A stretch of DNA of 64,000 bases from NCBI RefSeq assembly GCF_010384365.1, contig NZ_CP048397.1, forward strand, positions 7,259,683 through 7,323,682. The letters are read 5' to 3'. The notes beneath the pieces are model-generated. The model was given only the letters and a program-made list of their open reading frames with translations. It was not told the origin of the DNA and made no database searches. A program made the position numbers and the translations under genes. This DNA comes from Streptomyces sp. S4.7 (GTDB lineage: Bacteria; Actinomycetota; Actinomycetes; Streptomycetales; Streptomycetaceae). Shown piece after piece: positions 1 to 8,015 of this stretch (position 1 is the first letter of the stretch; each line of letters starts with the position of its first letter).

Positions 1-130
1 ACGGGAACTCGAACACTCCGTCGTCGTCCCAGAGGTCGACCCAGGCGGGGATGTCCTTGTCCAGCAGCAGCCGCAGACCGTGGCGGTACAGGTCCGCCGG
101 GGCCGTGTCCTTGCTCGTGTTCGTGGGCAT
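1..130 (-). CDS. SnoaL-like/NTF2-fold protein, 3' part cut by window edge
   Basis: Only the first 43 codons are inside the window; the gene runs off the left edge. The ATG is at 130-128. The visible peptide begins MPTNTSKDTAPADLYRHG and continues with LLLDKDIPAWVDLWDDDGVF. This is the first helix pair and the W-x-x-D-G-V-F strand typical of SnoaL-like polyketide cyclase/ketosteroid-isomerase-fold proteins. That fold covers cyclases, isomerases and many uncharacterised small-molecule binders, so no reaction can be assigned. It is transcribed divergently from the TetR gene at 221, and the 90-bp gap holds two inverted repeats, so it is the likely target of that repressor. Confidence 0.75.
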   Translation of the reverse strand, partial: MPTNTSKDTAPADLYRHGLRLLLDKDIPAWVDLWDDDGVFEFP

Positions 131-151
131 GAGCACTCCGTCCAGTACGAT

Positions 152-200
152 ACGGACCGTGGGTCCGCTTCCCTTCGAACAATACGGACCCAAGGTCCGT
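152..200. promoter_or_regulatory. Two TetR-type operators between divergent genes
   Basis: Two copies of the same inverted repeat are visible. ACGGACC-CAA-GGTCCGT (184-200) is perfect over 7-bp arms with a 3-base spacer. ACGGACC-GTG-GGTCCGC (152-168) has one mismatch in the outermost pair. Their centres (160 and 192) are 32 bp apart, about three helical turns, so two dimers could bind the same face. They lie between the SnoaL-like gene and tetR start codons. That they bind the neighbouring TetR is inference. Confidence 0.75.
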
Positions 201-220
201 TTCGCAACCGGAGGAACCTC

Positions 221-811
221 ATGACCGAGCGCAAGCCCCGCAAGGACGCGGCCCGCAACCGTGCCGCCGTCCTCGCGGCGGCCGACGACCTCTTCGCCCG
301 CGGCGCGAGCCCCGAGTCCGTCACCATGGCCGACATCGCCGTGGCGGCAAACGTCGGCAAGGCGACCCTCTTCCGTGCCTTCGGAGACCGCACCGGCCTG
401 ATCCAGACGCTGTACCGAGCGCGCCTCGAACCGATCAGGGAGGCCGTCGAGGAGGGGCCGCCGCCGCTGGGACCCGGCACCCCGCCGCTCCAGCGAGTAC
501 CCGCCCTGCTCGACGCCGTGCTCTGCTTCAAGCTGGACAACCGTCATCTCGCCCTGGCGCTGGAGGAGACGGGCAGCGACAGCCCCTACCGGGCCGAGCA
601 CTACCGGCGGTGGCACGGCACGCTCCGAGCCGTACTCGAACAGATCCCCGGTCTCACCGACGGCGCCTTCACCGCCCACGCGCTGCTCGCCGCCACCCGT
701 GCCGACCTTGTCGAACACCTCGTCGGCGAGCGCATGCCGCGTGAGCGGATGAGGGCGGACCTGGCGGCCTTCACCGCCAGGGTCCTGGGCGGCGGCCCAG
801 CCTCTGTCTGA
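221..811 (+). CDS. TetR/AcrR family transcriptional regulator
   Basis: 196 residues. The N-terminal helix-turn-helix is clear: helix 1 around AVLAAADDLFARGASPESVT, then MADIAVAANVGKATLFRAFGDRTGL at about residues 33-57, the TetR recognition-helix pattern. The variable C-terminal ligand domain has no assignable ligand. The ATG at 221 is chosen because GGAGG sits 7 bases upstream (210-214); an upstream in-frame extension to position 80 would run through the operators and has no ribosome site. It faces the SnoaL-like gene across the tandem operators, suggesting autorepression plus control of that gene. Confidence 0.9.
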   Translation: MTERKPRKDAARNRAAVLAAADDLFARGASPESVTMADIAVAANVGKATLFRAFGDRTGLIQTLYRARLEPIREAVEEGPPPLGPGTPPLQRVPALLDAVLCFKLDNRHLALALEETGSDSPYRAEHYRRWHGTLRAVLEQIPGLTDGAFTAHALLAATRADLVEHLVGERMPRERMRADLAAFTARVLGGGPASV

Positions 812-846
812 GCCCGGTCACATCCCCGGCCCCGGGCCGGTCGGAC

Positions 847-1467
847 TCAGGACCGGCCGCCGCCGAGGAGCCGTTCCATGGCGGCGGTGTCCTCGCTGAA
901 GGAATCACGCCGACGGTGCGAGCCGCACCCCCGCACCAGCCGGGCGTAGTCGGACGCTGCTCGCGCGATGCGTTCGCCCAGGACCGCGCCGTTCGTCCGG
1001 GACCCGAAGTCGTCGGTGGCCGCGTAGACACCCCGCGACGACACGATGGCGTGCAGATACGAGAACATCGGCCGCAGGGCGTGTTCAAGGACGAGGGAGT
1101 GCCGTTCGGTGCCGCCGGTGGCGCCCATGAGGATCGGCATGTCCGACAGCGTCTCCTCGGGGAGCACGTCGAAGAACGACTTGAACAGTCCGCTGAACGA
1201 GGCGTTGAACGCGGGCGTGACCGCGATGACCCCGTCGGCGTCCGCGACCGTACCGAACGCCTCCTCCAGGGGCGGGGAGGGGAATCCGCTGAACATCGCG
1301 TCGATGATCGCGTGTCCCAGGGGGCGCAGTTCCACGAACGACGACTCGACCCTCACGCCGGCGGCGGCGAGTTCCGTACGGACCGACGCTTCGAGGCGGC
1401 CTGCGAGCATGCGCGTCGACGACGGTTCCCGCAATCCGCCGGAGATGATCGTGAGTCTGGTCGTCAC
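847..1467 (-). CDS. NADPH-dependent FMN reductase (CE1759-type)
   Basis: About 206 residues, flavodoxin-like FMN reductase. Family marks are the SGGLREPSSTRMLA phosphate-binding loop near the N-terminus and TPAFNASFSGLFKSFFDVLP in the middle, matching the T-P-x-Y-N-x-S-x-S-G-L-F-K-S-F-F-D signature. It would supply reduced flavin to the LLM monooxygenase encoded immediately upstream. The frame is open to an ATG at 1536 that overlaps the LLM stop as ATGA, so translational coupling from 1536 is possible. I prefer the GTG at 1467 because homologous proteins begin right at this strand and GGGGAG lies about 10 bases upstream of it. Confidence 0.85.
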   Translation of the reverse strand: MTTRLTIISGGLREPSSTRMLAGRLEASVRTELAAAGVRVESSFVELRPLGHAIIDAMFSGFPSPPLEEAFGTVADADGVIAVTPAFNASFSGLFKSFFDVLPEETLSDMPILMGATGGTERHSLVLEHALRPMFSYLHAIVSSRGVYAATDDFGSRTNGAVLGERIARAASDYARLVRGCGSHRRRDSFSEDTAAMERLLGGGRS

Positions 1468-1532
1468 CGCATCCAACTCCCCACTGCCTCCACTGCGTTC
1501 AGCACGGCTGCCGGCGCCGGGCGTGCCGCCGG

Positions 1533-2639
1533 TCACGGCTGCGCCTTCGCCGCTCTCGCGTCGCGCTCCCGCAGGAGCGACTGATGCGTGGGAGCGTCCG
1601 GCGCCTCGGGGGACCTGCCGACGGCGAACTCCTTACGGAGGACCGGCACCACCTCTTCACCGAGCAGGTCCAGCTGTTCCAGCACGGTCTTGAGCGGCAG
1701 TCCCGCGTGGTCCAGGAGGAACAACTGGCGCTGGTAGTCGCCCGCGTACTCGCGAAAGCCCAGCGTCCGGTCGATCACCTGCCGGGGGGAGCCGACCGTC
1801 AGCGGTGTGAGCGAGCTGAACTCCTCCAGGGACGGCCCGTGCCCGTACACCGGCGCGTTGTCGAAGTAGGGCCGGAACTCGCGGACGGCGTCCTGGCTGT
1901 CGGGACGCATGAACACCTGCCCGCCGAGGCCGACGACGGCGGCCTCCGGTGAGCCGTGCCCGTAGTGCGCGAAGCGCTGCCGGTAGGTCTCCACCATCTT
2001 CCGCGTGTGCGACGGGGGCCAGAAGATGTGGTTCGCGAAGAACCCGTCTCCGTAGAAGGCGGCCATTTCCGCGATCTCGGGCGTGCGGATGGAGCCGTGC
2101 CAGACGAACGGCGGTATACCGTCCAGCGGCCGGGGGGCGAGGGTGAAGCCCTGGAGGGGCGAGCGGAGTTCGCCCTCCCAGTCGACCACCTCCTCACGCC
2201 ACAGACGCCGCAGCAGGGCGTAGTGCTCGACGGTCAGCGGGACGGCCTGGCGGATGTCCTGGCCGAACCAGGGATAGACCGGCCCGGTGTTCCCGCGTCC
2301 CAGCATCAGGTCGGTCCGGCCACCGGACAGGTGTTGCAGGACGCTGAAGTCCTCGGCGATCTTGACGGGATCGTTCGTGGTGATGAGCGTGGTCGACGTC
2401 GACAGGATGATCCGCTCGGTCAGCGCGGCGATGTAGCCCAGCAGGGTCGTGGGGGAGGACGGCACGAAGGGCGGATTGTGGTGCTCACCCGTCGCGAAGA
2501 CGTCGAGGCCGACCTCCTCCGCCTTCCGCGCGATGGTCACGGTGGCCCGGATGCGTTCCGCCTCCGCAGGAGCACCACCGGTGGTCGGGTCGGGGGTCAC
2601 GTCACCCACGGTGAAGATTCCGAACTGCATCCCGGTCAT
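1533..2639 (-). CDS. LLM class flavin-dependent oxidoreductase (CE1758-type)
   Basis: 368 residues, bacterial luciferase-like TIM barrel. Visible marks are MQFGIFTVGDVTPDPTTG at the N-terminus, EEVGLDVFATGEHHNPPF (residues ~43-60), the ILSTSTTLITTNDP strand and the SGGRTDLMLGRGN loop. Together with the next gene (flavin reductase, 4-base overlap) it forms a two-component flavin monooxygenase; the substrate is unknown. The start at 2639 has GGAGG 10 bases upstream. Both genes are on the minus strand and are the only members of this operon. Confidence 0.9.
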   Translation of the reverse strand: MTGMQFGIFTVGDVTPDPTTGGAPAEAERIRATVTIARKAEEVGLDVFATGEHHNPPFVPSSPTTLLGYIAALTERIILSTSTTLITTNDPVKIAEDFSVLQHLSGGRTDLMLGRGNTGPVYPWFGQDIRQAVPLTVEHYALLRRLWREEVVDWEGELRSPLQGFTLAPRPLDGIPPFVWHGSIRTPEIAEMAAFYGDGFFANHIFWPPSHTRKMVETYRQRFAHYGHGSPEAAVVGLGGQVFMRPDSQDAVREFRPYFDNAPVYGHGPSLEEFSSLTPLTVGSPRQVIDRTLGFREYAGDYQRQLFLLDHAGLPLKTVLEQLDLLGEEVVPVLRKEFAVGRSPEAPDAPTHQSLLRERDARAAKAQP

Positions 2640-2823
2640 GTCACTGATACCTCCCTGCTCGCGCGGGGCGCCGCCCTGGATCTCCGAGGGTTCCGGGCGT
2701 TCTCAGGTCGGCAGCCGTACTCATGGCGGCACAAACCACCTCATTTCTACCCTCCAGGGTTCGCCTTGAATCCGGACGCGGTCGCCAGGCGGCCCGGCAT
2801 GCCCGTGGACATGTCGGCCCGGG

Positions 2824-3360
2824 TCACCGCACCGGCCCCGGTGTCAGGTGGTCACCGGGGATGCCCGCCTTCTCGGGCCGGTAGTAGTCCCTGATCCCCT
2901 CGGCCCAGATGGCCACCGGAATCCGATCGCCGTCCACGGGACCGAAGGCGTCGAACAGCGCCTCGATGCGCGGCCGTTCGAAGCCGATGGCGATCATCAG
3001 GGCCACGAAGGCGGGCCTGGTGACAAGGCCGTCGCCGTCCGGGGAGCCGAGTGCGGCGAGCGCTTCGGCGAAGTCGTCGATCGTCGCCTCGAACCGCTTT
3101 GGGGTCAGTACGCAGGCGGTGAACTCCTGCAGGCTGATCCGCCCGTCGCCGTTCGCGTCCAGCTCGGTGACCAGCGTCCGCCAGTACCGGCGCGAGGCTC
3201 CGATCATCGCGCCTCTCGCGGCGTCGTCGGCCCATGGCGCCACCGCGACCACCCGGCTCCCCAGCAGCTCGAAGTCCGCGGCCTCCAGAACTCCGTTCCC
3301 GTCGGTGTCGAGCAGGGAGAACACGAGCTGGACACGGTCGGTCGCCTCGGTCGTACGCAT
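2824..3360 (-). CDS. EF-hand calcium-binding protein (calerythrin-like)
   Basis: 178 residues with four EF-hand positions. Hand 1 (residues ~18-29, DTDGNGVLEAAD) and hand 2 (~68-79, DANGDGRISLQE) have full D-x-D/N-x-D/N-G ligands. Hand 3 (~106-117, SPDGDGLVTRPA) is partly conserved, and hand 4 (~138-149) has lost acidic ligands. This layout fits the sarcoplasmic-calcium-binding-like proteins (calerythrin/CabD type) of streptomycetes, cytosolic calcium buffers or sensors. The ATG at 3360 has AAGGAG 7 bases upstream; the open frame further upstream lacks EF-hand homology. Confidence 0.88.
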   Translation of the reverse strand: MRTTEATDRVQLVFSLLDTDGNGVLEAADFELLGSRVVAVAPWADDAARGAMIGASRRYWRTLVTELDANGDGRISLQEFTACVLTPKRFEATIDDFAEALAALGSPDGDGLVTRPAFVALMIAIGFERPRIEALFDAFGPVDGDRIPVAIWAEGIRDYYRPEKAGIPGDHLTPGPVR

Positions 3361-3647
3361 GGTGGGCGCTCCTTCTTTCCGTCTTCGGCGGTCGCCCCCC
3401 GCGGGGGACCGGACGGGCCTCACTATCCGGCCGACGCACGGGCCGCGGAGCGGAAAGCCGGTCGAGTGCACACGAAGGAAGGGCATTGCGGCGGTCGGCG
3501 CATGAACCATGGCGATCTGGAAATCGAAGGTCATCTCCGCCCCGAGTGCACCTGCTGTCCGGGGACGCCTTCCCTACACCCCGTTTACGACGTTTTGCCG
3601 AGATGAGGAGGAAAATGGCAGAAGAGAAGAGCTGATGGAGGCGAGTG

Positions 3648-4553
3648 ATGACACGAACCCGCTACACGCAGGACCGCGGCCTGACCACACGCATGGTGAC
3701 CACCATGTTCCTGATCGGTCTGCTGTACGTGGTCCTGGTCGGTGTGCTGCTGGCCGTACTGGGGAAATTCTGGCCGATCATCCTGATCCTCGTGGTGGGG
3801 ATGTTCGTCGCACAGTTCTGGTTCAGCGACAAGATCGCGGCCTTCGGCATGGGCGCCCGCGAGGTCACCCCCGAACAGGCACCCGAACTGCACGGCGCGG
3901 TCGACCGCATCTGCGCACTCGCCGACATGCCCAAACCCAAGGTGGCCATCTCGAACAGTGACATCCCGAACGCCTTCGCCACCGGCCGGAGCGAACGCAG
4001 CGCACTGGTCTGCGCCACCACCGGGCTGCTCCGCAGACTGGAACCGGAGGAGCTGGAGGGCGTGCTCGCCCATGAGATGTCGCACGTCGCGCACCGCGAC
4101 GTCGCCGTCATGACCATCGCGTCCTTCCTGGGCGTGCTCGCGGGTCTGCTGACCCGCATCGCCCTCTACAGCGGGCTGTCGAGGAGCGCCCGGGACTCAG
4201 GCCCGGCCGGTCTGGTGATCCTGCTGATACCGCTGGTCAGCGCGGTCGTCTACGCGATCGGCTTCCTGCTGACCCGGATGCTCTCCCGCTACCGCGAACT
4301 CTCCGCGGACCGGACGGCGGCGCTGCTCACCGGACGGCCTTCGGCGCTCGCGTCGGCGCTCACCAAGGTGGACGGCCAGATGGCGCGGATCCCGACGGAG
4401 GACCTGCGGAAGGCGGAGCCGTACAACGCGTTCTACTTCGTGCCGGCGTTCGCCTCCAAGGGAAGCCTCGGACGACTGCTCGCCTCCCACCCGACTCTCG
4501 AACAGCGGCTGGAGCAGCTGGCGCGGATGTCCGCCGACCTCTCCCGCCCGTGA
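3648..4553 (+). CDS. htpX: M48-family zinc metalloprotease HtpX
   Basis: 301 residues. Two N-terminal membrane segments (~16-38 and ~42-60), zinc motif HEMSH at residues 142-146 within LEGVLAHEMSHVAHRDV, two further membrane segments (~156-175 and ~187-210), and the third zinc ligand Glu217 in RYRELSADR. This is the complete HtpX plan: a membrane protease that removes damaged or misfolded membrane proteins. GGAGG at 3638-3642 supports the ATG at 3648; a GTG directly before it at 3645 is also possible. The PspAB gene follows 50 bases downstream, a conserved actinobacterial pairing that links it to envelope stress. Confidence 0.93.
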   Translation: MTRTRYTQDRGLTTRMVTTMFLIGLLYVVLVGVLLAVLGKFWPIILILVVGMFVAQFWFSDKIAAFGMGAREVTPEQAPELHGAVDRICALADMPKPKVAISNSDIPNAFATGRSERSALVCATTGLLRRLEPEELEGVLAHEMSHVAHRDVAVMTIASFLGVLAGLLTRIALYSGLSRSARDSGPAGLVILLIPLVSAVVYAIGFLLTRMLSRYRELSADRTAALLTGRPSALASALTKVDGQMARIPTEDLRKAEPYNAFYFVPAFASKGSLGRLLASHPTLEQRLEQLARMSADLSRP

Positions 4554-4603
4554 CACCCCGGCCACCGACCCCGCCCGATCGTCAGACGTGAGGAGCTGGT
4601 CCC

Positions 4604-5188
4604 GTGGGCCTTCTCGACACCATCCTCGGCCGGAGCAAACCGGTCCGCCCCGACCTCGACCAGCTCTTCGCCCTCCCGTCCGCCGCGCTCACTCTTGAGG
4701 CCGGGGCCGGCTACACACCCACCGGCCTCGGCTCGGTCTGTTTCGCCGGCGTCGAGGGTGGCGGTTTCGCCCGGATCAGACAGGACGTACAGGAACTGCT
4801 CGACGCCGACGCCGGGCAGAACGGCCACCCGGTGGAGTTCAGCCAGGACTCGTACGGCTACACCTGGCTGCTCGCGAGACAGGCACCCGACGACACGGCC
4901 ACGCTCGTCAACGATCTGCACGCGGTCAACACGCTGCTCCAGGAGGGGGGCTTCGGCCCCCAGCTCCTCTGTTCACTGATGAGCTTCCGCGACCCGGAGC
5001 AGCGGTCACTCGCCCTCGTCTACCTCTACAAGCGCGGCACCTTCTACCCCTTCGCGCCGCGCCCCGGCGACGCCGAGAAGCGGGACAACCAGCGGGAGCT
5101 CCAGGTCAGAGCGGTTCTGGAGAACGATCTGCGGATCGAGAAGGACCTCGCGCGCTGGTTTCCCGTCTGGGGCGCGCCGGGGCTGTGA
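4604..5188 (+). CDS. pspAB: PspA-associated protein PspAB
   Basis: 194 residues, starting GTG with AGGAGCTGG upstream. The N-terminus MGLLDTILGRSKPVRPDLDQ and central QDSYGYTWLLAR and LYKRGTFYPFAP segments match the PspAB family found next to htpX in actinobacteria. No catalytic motif or membrane segment is visible; the protein is presumed cytoplasmic and part of the PspA membrane-stress network. It is co-directional with htpX with a 50-base gap and likely shares its transcript. Mechanism is unknown for the family. Confidence 0.88.
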   Translation: MGLLDTILGRSKPVRPDLDQLFALPSAALTLEAGAGYTPTGLGSVCFAGVEGGGFARIRQDVQELLDADAGQNGHPVEFSQDSYGYTWLLARQAPDDTATLVNDLHAVNTLLQEGGFGPQLLCSLMSFRDPEQRSLALVYLYKRGTFYPFAPRPGDAEKRDNQRELQVRAVLENDLRIEKDLARWFPVWGAPGL

Positions 5189-5336
5189 CCGGCCCCGTTC
5201 CGGCCCCCTTCCGGGCTGCCCGCCCGAAAGGGTGAATCGGCCCGCGAACACGGCGTGTTCCGCCACCCGAAGCAGCACTGTGCGGAGGCGGGCCGACCAG
5301 CGCCGTCGCGGAAGAGAGCGGGTGGGAGTGGCACGA

Positions 5337-7379
5337 ATGACGGGGCGCCGGTCGAATTCACTGCGGGACCGGGCGCGTTACCTGTTCGACCGCACGCTGG
5401 CACGCAGCACCGGCACCCTGATGGGCTGGCTGGTGATCACGTGCCTCGCCGTCGTCGTCCCGGTGAGCGCGGTGCTGGTCTGGACGGACCCCGGATCGCC
5501 GCGCTCGCTGTCGGGCCGGCTCACCGCGGCCTGGCGGACCAGCGCGGAGACCCTGCGCCTGGGCGCGATGACCGGTACGCCACTGCGCATGATGCTCTCG
5601 GCCCTGCTCGGGCTGGTCGCCCTGCTCTGCGTCTCCACACTCGTCGGGGTGATCACGACGAGTCTGGCCGAGCGGATGGCCGAGTTGAGCCGTGGACGGT
5701 CCACGGTCCTGGAGCGCGGCCATGTCGTGGTGCTCGGCTGGTCCGACCAGGTGACCACGGTGGTGAGTGAGCTGGTCGCCGCCCAAGCCGCGCACCGCCC
5801 CCGGGCCATCGTCCTGCTCGCCGACCGGGACAAGACCGAGATGGAGCGGGCGCTCGCCGCCCGGATCGGTCCGGGCGGACGCACCCGGCTCATCTGCCGC
5901 AGCGGTCCCGCGAGCGACCCCGCCGTACTCGCGCTGGTCAGCCCCGGCGCGGCGAGTACCGTGCTCGTGCTGCCGTCCGGGGAACCGGCGGGCGACGCCG
6001 AGATCCTCCGGACCCTGCTGGCGCTGCGAGCGGTCATCGGCGAGGGGACGGGCGGACCGCCGGTGCTGGCAGCGGTGCACGACGACCGTTACCGCGCGCC
6101 GGCCCGGCTGGCCGCCGGCCCGCGCGGCACGGTCCTGGAGACCGACACGGTCACGGCCCGGCTGATCGCGCAGTGCGTCGGCCGCCCCGGCCTCTCCCTC
6201 GTACTGCGCGATCTGCTCGACTTCGCGGGCGACGAGTTCCACCTCGCCGACGCGACCGCCTTCACCGGCGGTCCCTTCGGCGCGACGCTCCTCGGACACG
6301 CCGACTCCTGCGTGGTGGGACTGCTCGGCCCCCTGGGACATACGTCGCTGAATCCCCCCGCCGACACCGTCGTCGCACCGGGAAGCCGGCTGATCGTCCT
6401 CGCCCGCGACGACCGCACGACACGGTCGGCCGATTGCCGGCATCTCGTCGACCCGTCGGTGATCGCCGAGGGCCCGCCCCCGGCGGAGGCCGCCGCACGT
6501 CTGCTGGTGCTCGGCTGGAACCGGCGGGGGCCCCTTCTCCTGGGGCAGTTACGGCGCACGGCCGGGCCGGGTTCCGTACTGGATGTGATCACGGACCGGG
6601 CCGTGCCCGGACCGAGGGAGCCGGAGCCCGACCACACGCCGGAGCCCGACGACCCCCCAGCGGCCGATGCCGCCCCGCTCGTACGGTTCAGGACCGCCGC
6701 CCTGGCGCGGCCGGAGACGCTGCTCGGGCTCGACCTCGCCCCGTACGACGGACTGGTCGTCCTCGGCCCCGATCCGGCGGACGGGCCGGACCATCCCGAC
6801 GACTGGACGCTGGTCGCCCTGCTGGCCCTGCGGCTGCTGGAAGAACGGACCGGACGGGAGCTGCGCGTCGTCAGCGAACTCACCGACGACCGAAACCGGC
6901 CCCTGGCCGCCGTCAACCCCGGCTCGGACGTCGTCGTCAGCGGAGAGCTGACCGGACTGCTCATGGCGCAGATCGCCCAGGACCGTCATCTGGCCGCCGT
7001 GTTCGACGAGTTGTTCTCCGCCGAGGGCAGCACGATCTGCCTTCGTCCGGCCGGGACGTACATCCGGCCGGGCAGCGAGGCCACCTTCGCCTCGGTCGTG
7101 GCCGCGGCGCGTGACCGCGGCGAATGCGCCATCGGCTACCGCCGTCACGACCTGCGGGCGGCGGCCCCCGGCCACGGGGTCCGGCTCAACCCCCACAAGG
7201 GCGAGCGGCGTGAGTGGAGCGCCGAGGACCAGGTGGTCGTGATCGCGACGGACCCGATCGGTCCGACCGAACCCGCCGGACCGCCCGACCCGGGTGGGAG
7301 GCACCGCCCGGAACGGCGACCAGGACGCACGGACACCGAAACCGGTGACACCGCGGGCTCACCCCTGGCTCACCCGTGA
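5337..7379 (+). CDS. CASTOR/POLLUX-related ion channel with two RCK/TrkA-N-like domains
   Basis: 680 residues. A short basic N-terminus is followed by a membrane segment (~30-48), a re-entrant-like stretch and a second membrane segment (~84-108). Then come two Rossmann-type nucleotide-binding modules, the first beginning GHVVVLGWSDQ (~128) and the second LLVLGWNRRGP (~390). This is the architecture of CASTOR/POLLUX-like channels, in which tandem RCK domains gate a cation pore. The ATG at 5337 has GGGAG about 8 bases upstream; in-frame GTGs at 5322 and 5328 are alternatives. Its TGA overlaps the GTG of the truncated OYE gene by 4 bases. Confidence 0.87.
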   Translation: MTGRRSNSLRDRARYLFDRTLARSTGTLMGWLVITCLAVVVPVSAVLVWTDPGSPRSLSGRLTAAWRTSAETLRLGAMTGTPLRMMLSALLGLVALLCVSTLVGVITTSLAERMAELSRGRSTVLERGHVVVLGWSDQVTTVVSELVAAQAAHRPRAIVLLADRDKTEMERALAARIGPGGRTRLICRSGPASDPAVLALVSPGAASTVLVLPSGEPAGDAEILRTLLALRAVIGEGTGGPPVLAAVHDDRYRAPARLAAGPRGTVLETDTVTARLIAQCVGRPGLSLVLRDLLDFAGDEFHLADATAFTGGPFGATLLGHADSCVVGLLGPLGHTSLNPPADTVVAPGSRLIVLARDDRTTRSADCRHLVDPSVIAEGPPPAEAAARLLVLGWNRRGPLLLGQLRRTAGPGSVLDVITDRAVPGPREPEPDHTPEPDDPPAADAAPLVRFRTAALARPETLLGLDLAPYDGLVVLGPDPADGPDHPDDWTLVALLALRLLEERTGRELRVVSELTDDRNRPLAAVNPGSDVVVSGELTGLLMAQIAQDRHLAAVFDELFSAEGSTICLRPAGTYIRPGSEATFASVVAAARDRGECAIGYRRHDLRAAAPGHGVRLNPHKGERREWSAEDQVVVIATDPIGPTEPAGPPDPGGRHRPERRPGRTDTETGDTAGSPLAHP

Positions 7380-7969
7380 CTCACCCGCCCGCCGCCGCCC
7401 CGCCCAGCCGCAGCATCACCTTGCTGCTGATCTCCCAGTTCCTCTCCTCCAACGCCAACCTGCGCACGGACGCCTACGGCGGTCCGGTCGCACGCCGGAT
7501 CCGGTTCGCCGTCGAGGCGGCGACCGCCACCGCCGAGGCCGTCGGCGCTCACCGGACCGGCATCCGGCTCTCACCGGGCGCCACCTTCTGGGGAGTAGAG
7601 GAGAGCGACATCCCCGAGATGTACACCGCGCTGCTGACCGAGCTGGCCCGCCTCGACCTGGCTTACGTCCACATCGAGGCCACCACCGACGAAGACGTCC
7701 TGATCGCCCTGCGCAAGGCATGGCCGGGCACCCTCGTCATGAACCCGGTGTACCCCATGGGCCCGAAGCAGACCGGGAAGGACGAGGCCGACCACTGGCT
7801 CGGACTGGGCGCCGATCTCGTCAGCTTCGGCCGGGGCTTCATCGCCAACCCCGATCTGGTCGAACGGCTCCGGGGCGGAGTGCCGCTCGCCCCGGTCGAC
7901 GAAGCGACCTACTACCAGGGCGGTGGCCGGGGTTATCTGACCTACTCACCCCACGCGTACGCGGCCTGA
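7376..7969 (+). pseudogene. 5'-truncated Old Yellow Enzyme (alkene reductase) remnant
   Basis: The 197-residue frame matches only the C-terminal half of OYE-family flavin oxidoreductases. It picks up at ISQFLSSNANLRTDAYGG, equivalent to the L-x-x-Q-F-L-S-P-x-x-N-x-R-T-D-x-Y-G-G motif, and continues to the SFGRGFIANPDLVERLR phosphate-binding region and a normal C-terminus. About 170 N-terminal residues are missing, including the first FMN-binding strands and the His-x-x-His/Asn substrate motif just before the match. A barrel cut in half should not fold or bind FMN normally, so I call it a remnant. The GTG at 7376 overlapping the channel stop may be fortuitous or keep it translated. Confidence 0.8.
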
Positions 7970-8015
7970 CGCCGGGGCGGCCGCCGCCGGGCCCGCGCCG
8001 CCGGGCCCGGTCCGT

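Noticed and set aside
3509..3961. Plus-strand frame overlapping the start of htpX
   Set aside because: Overlaps the well-supported htpX frame and loses protein-like composition.
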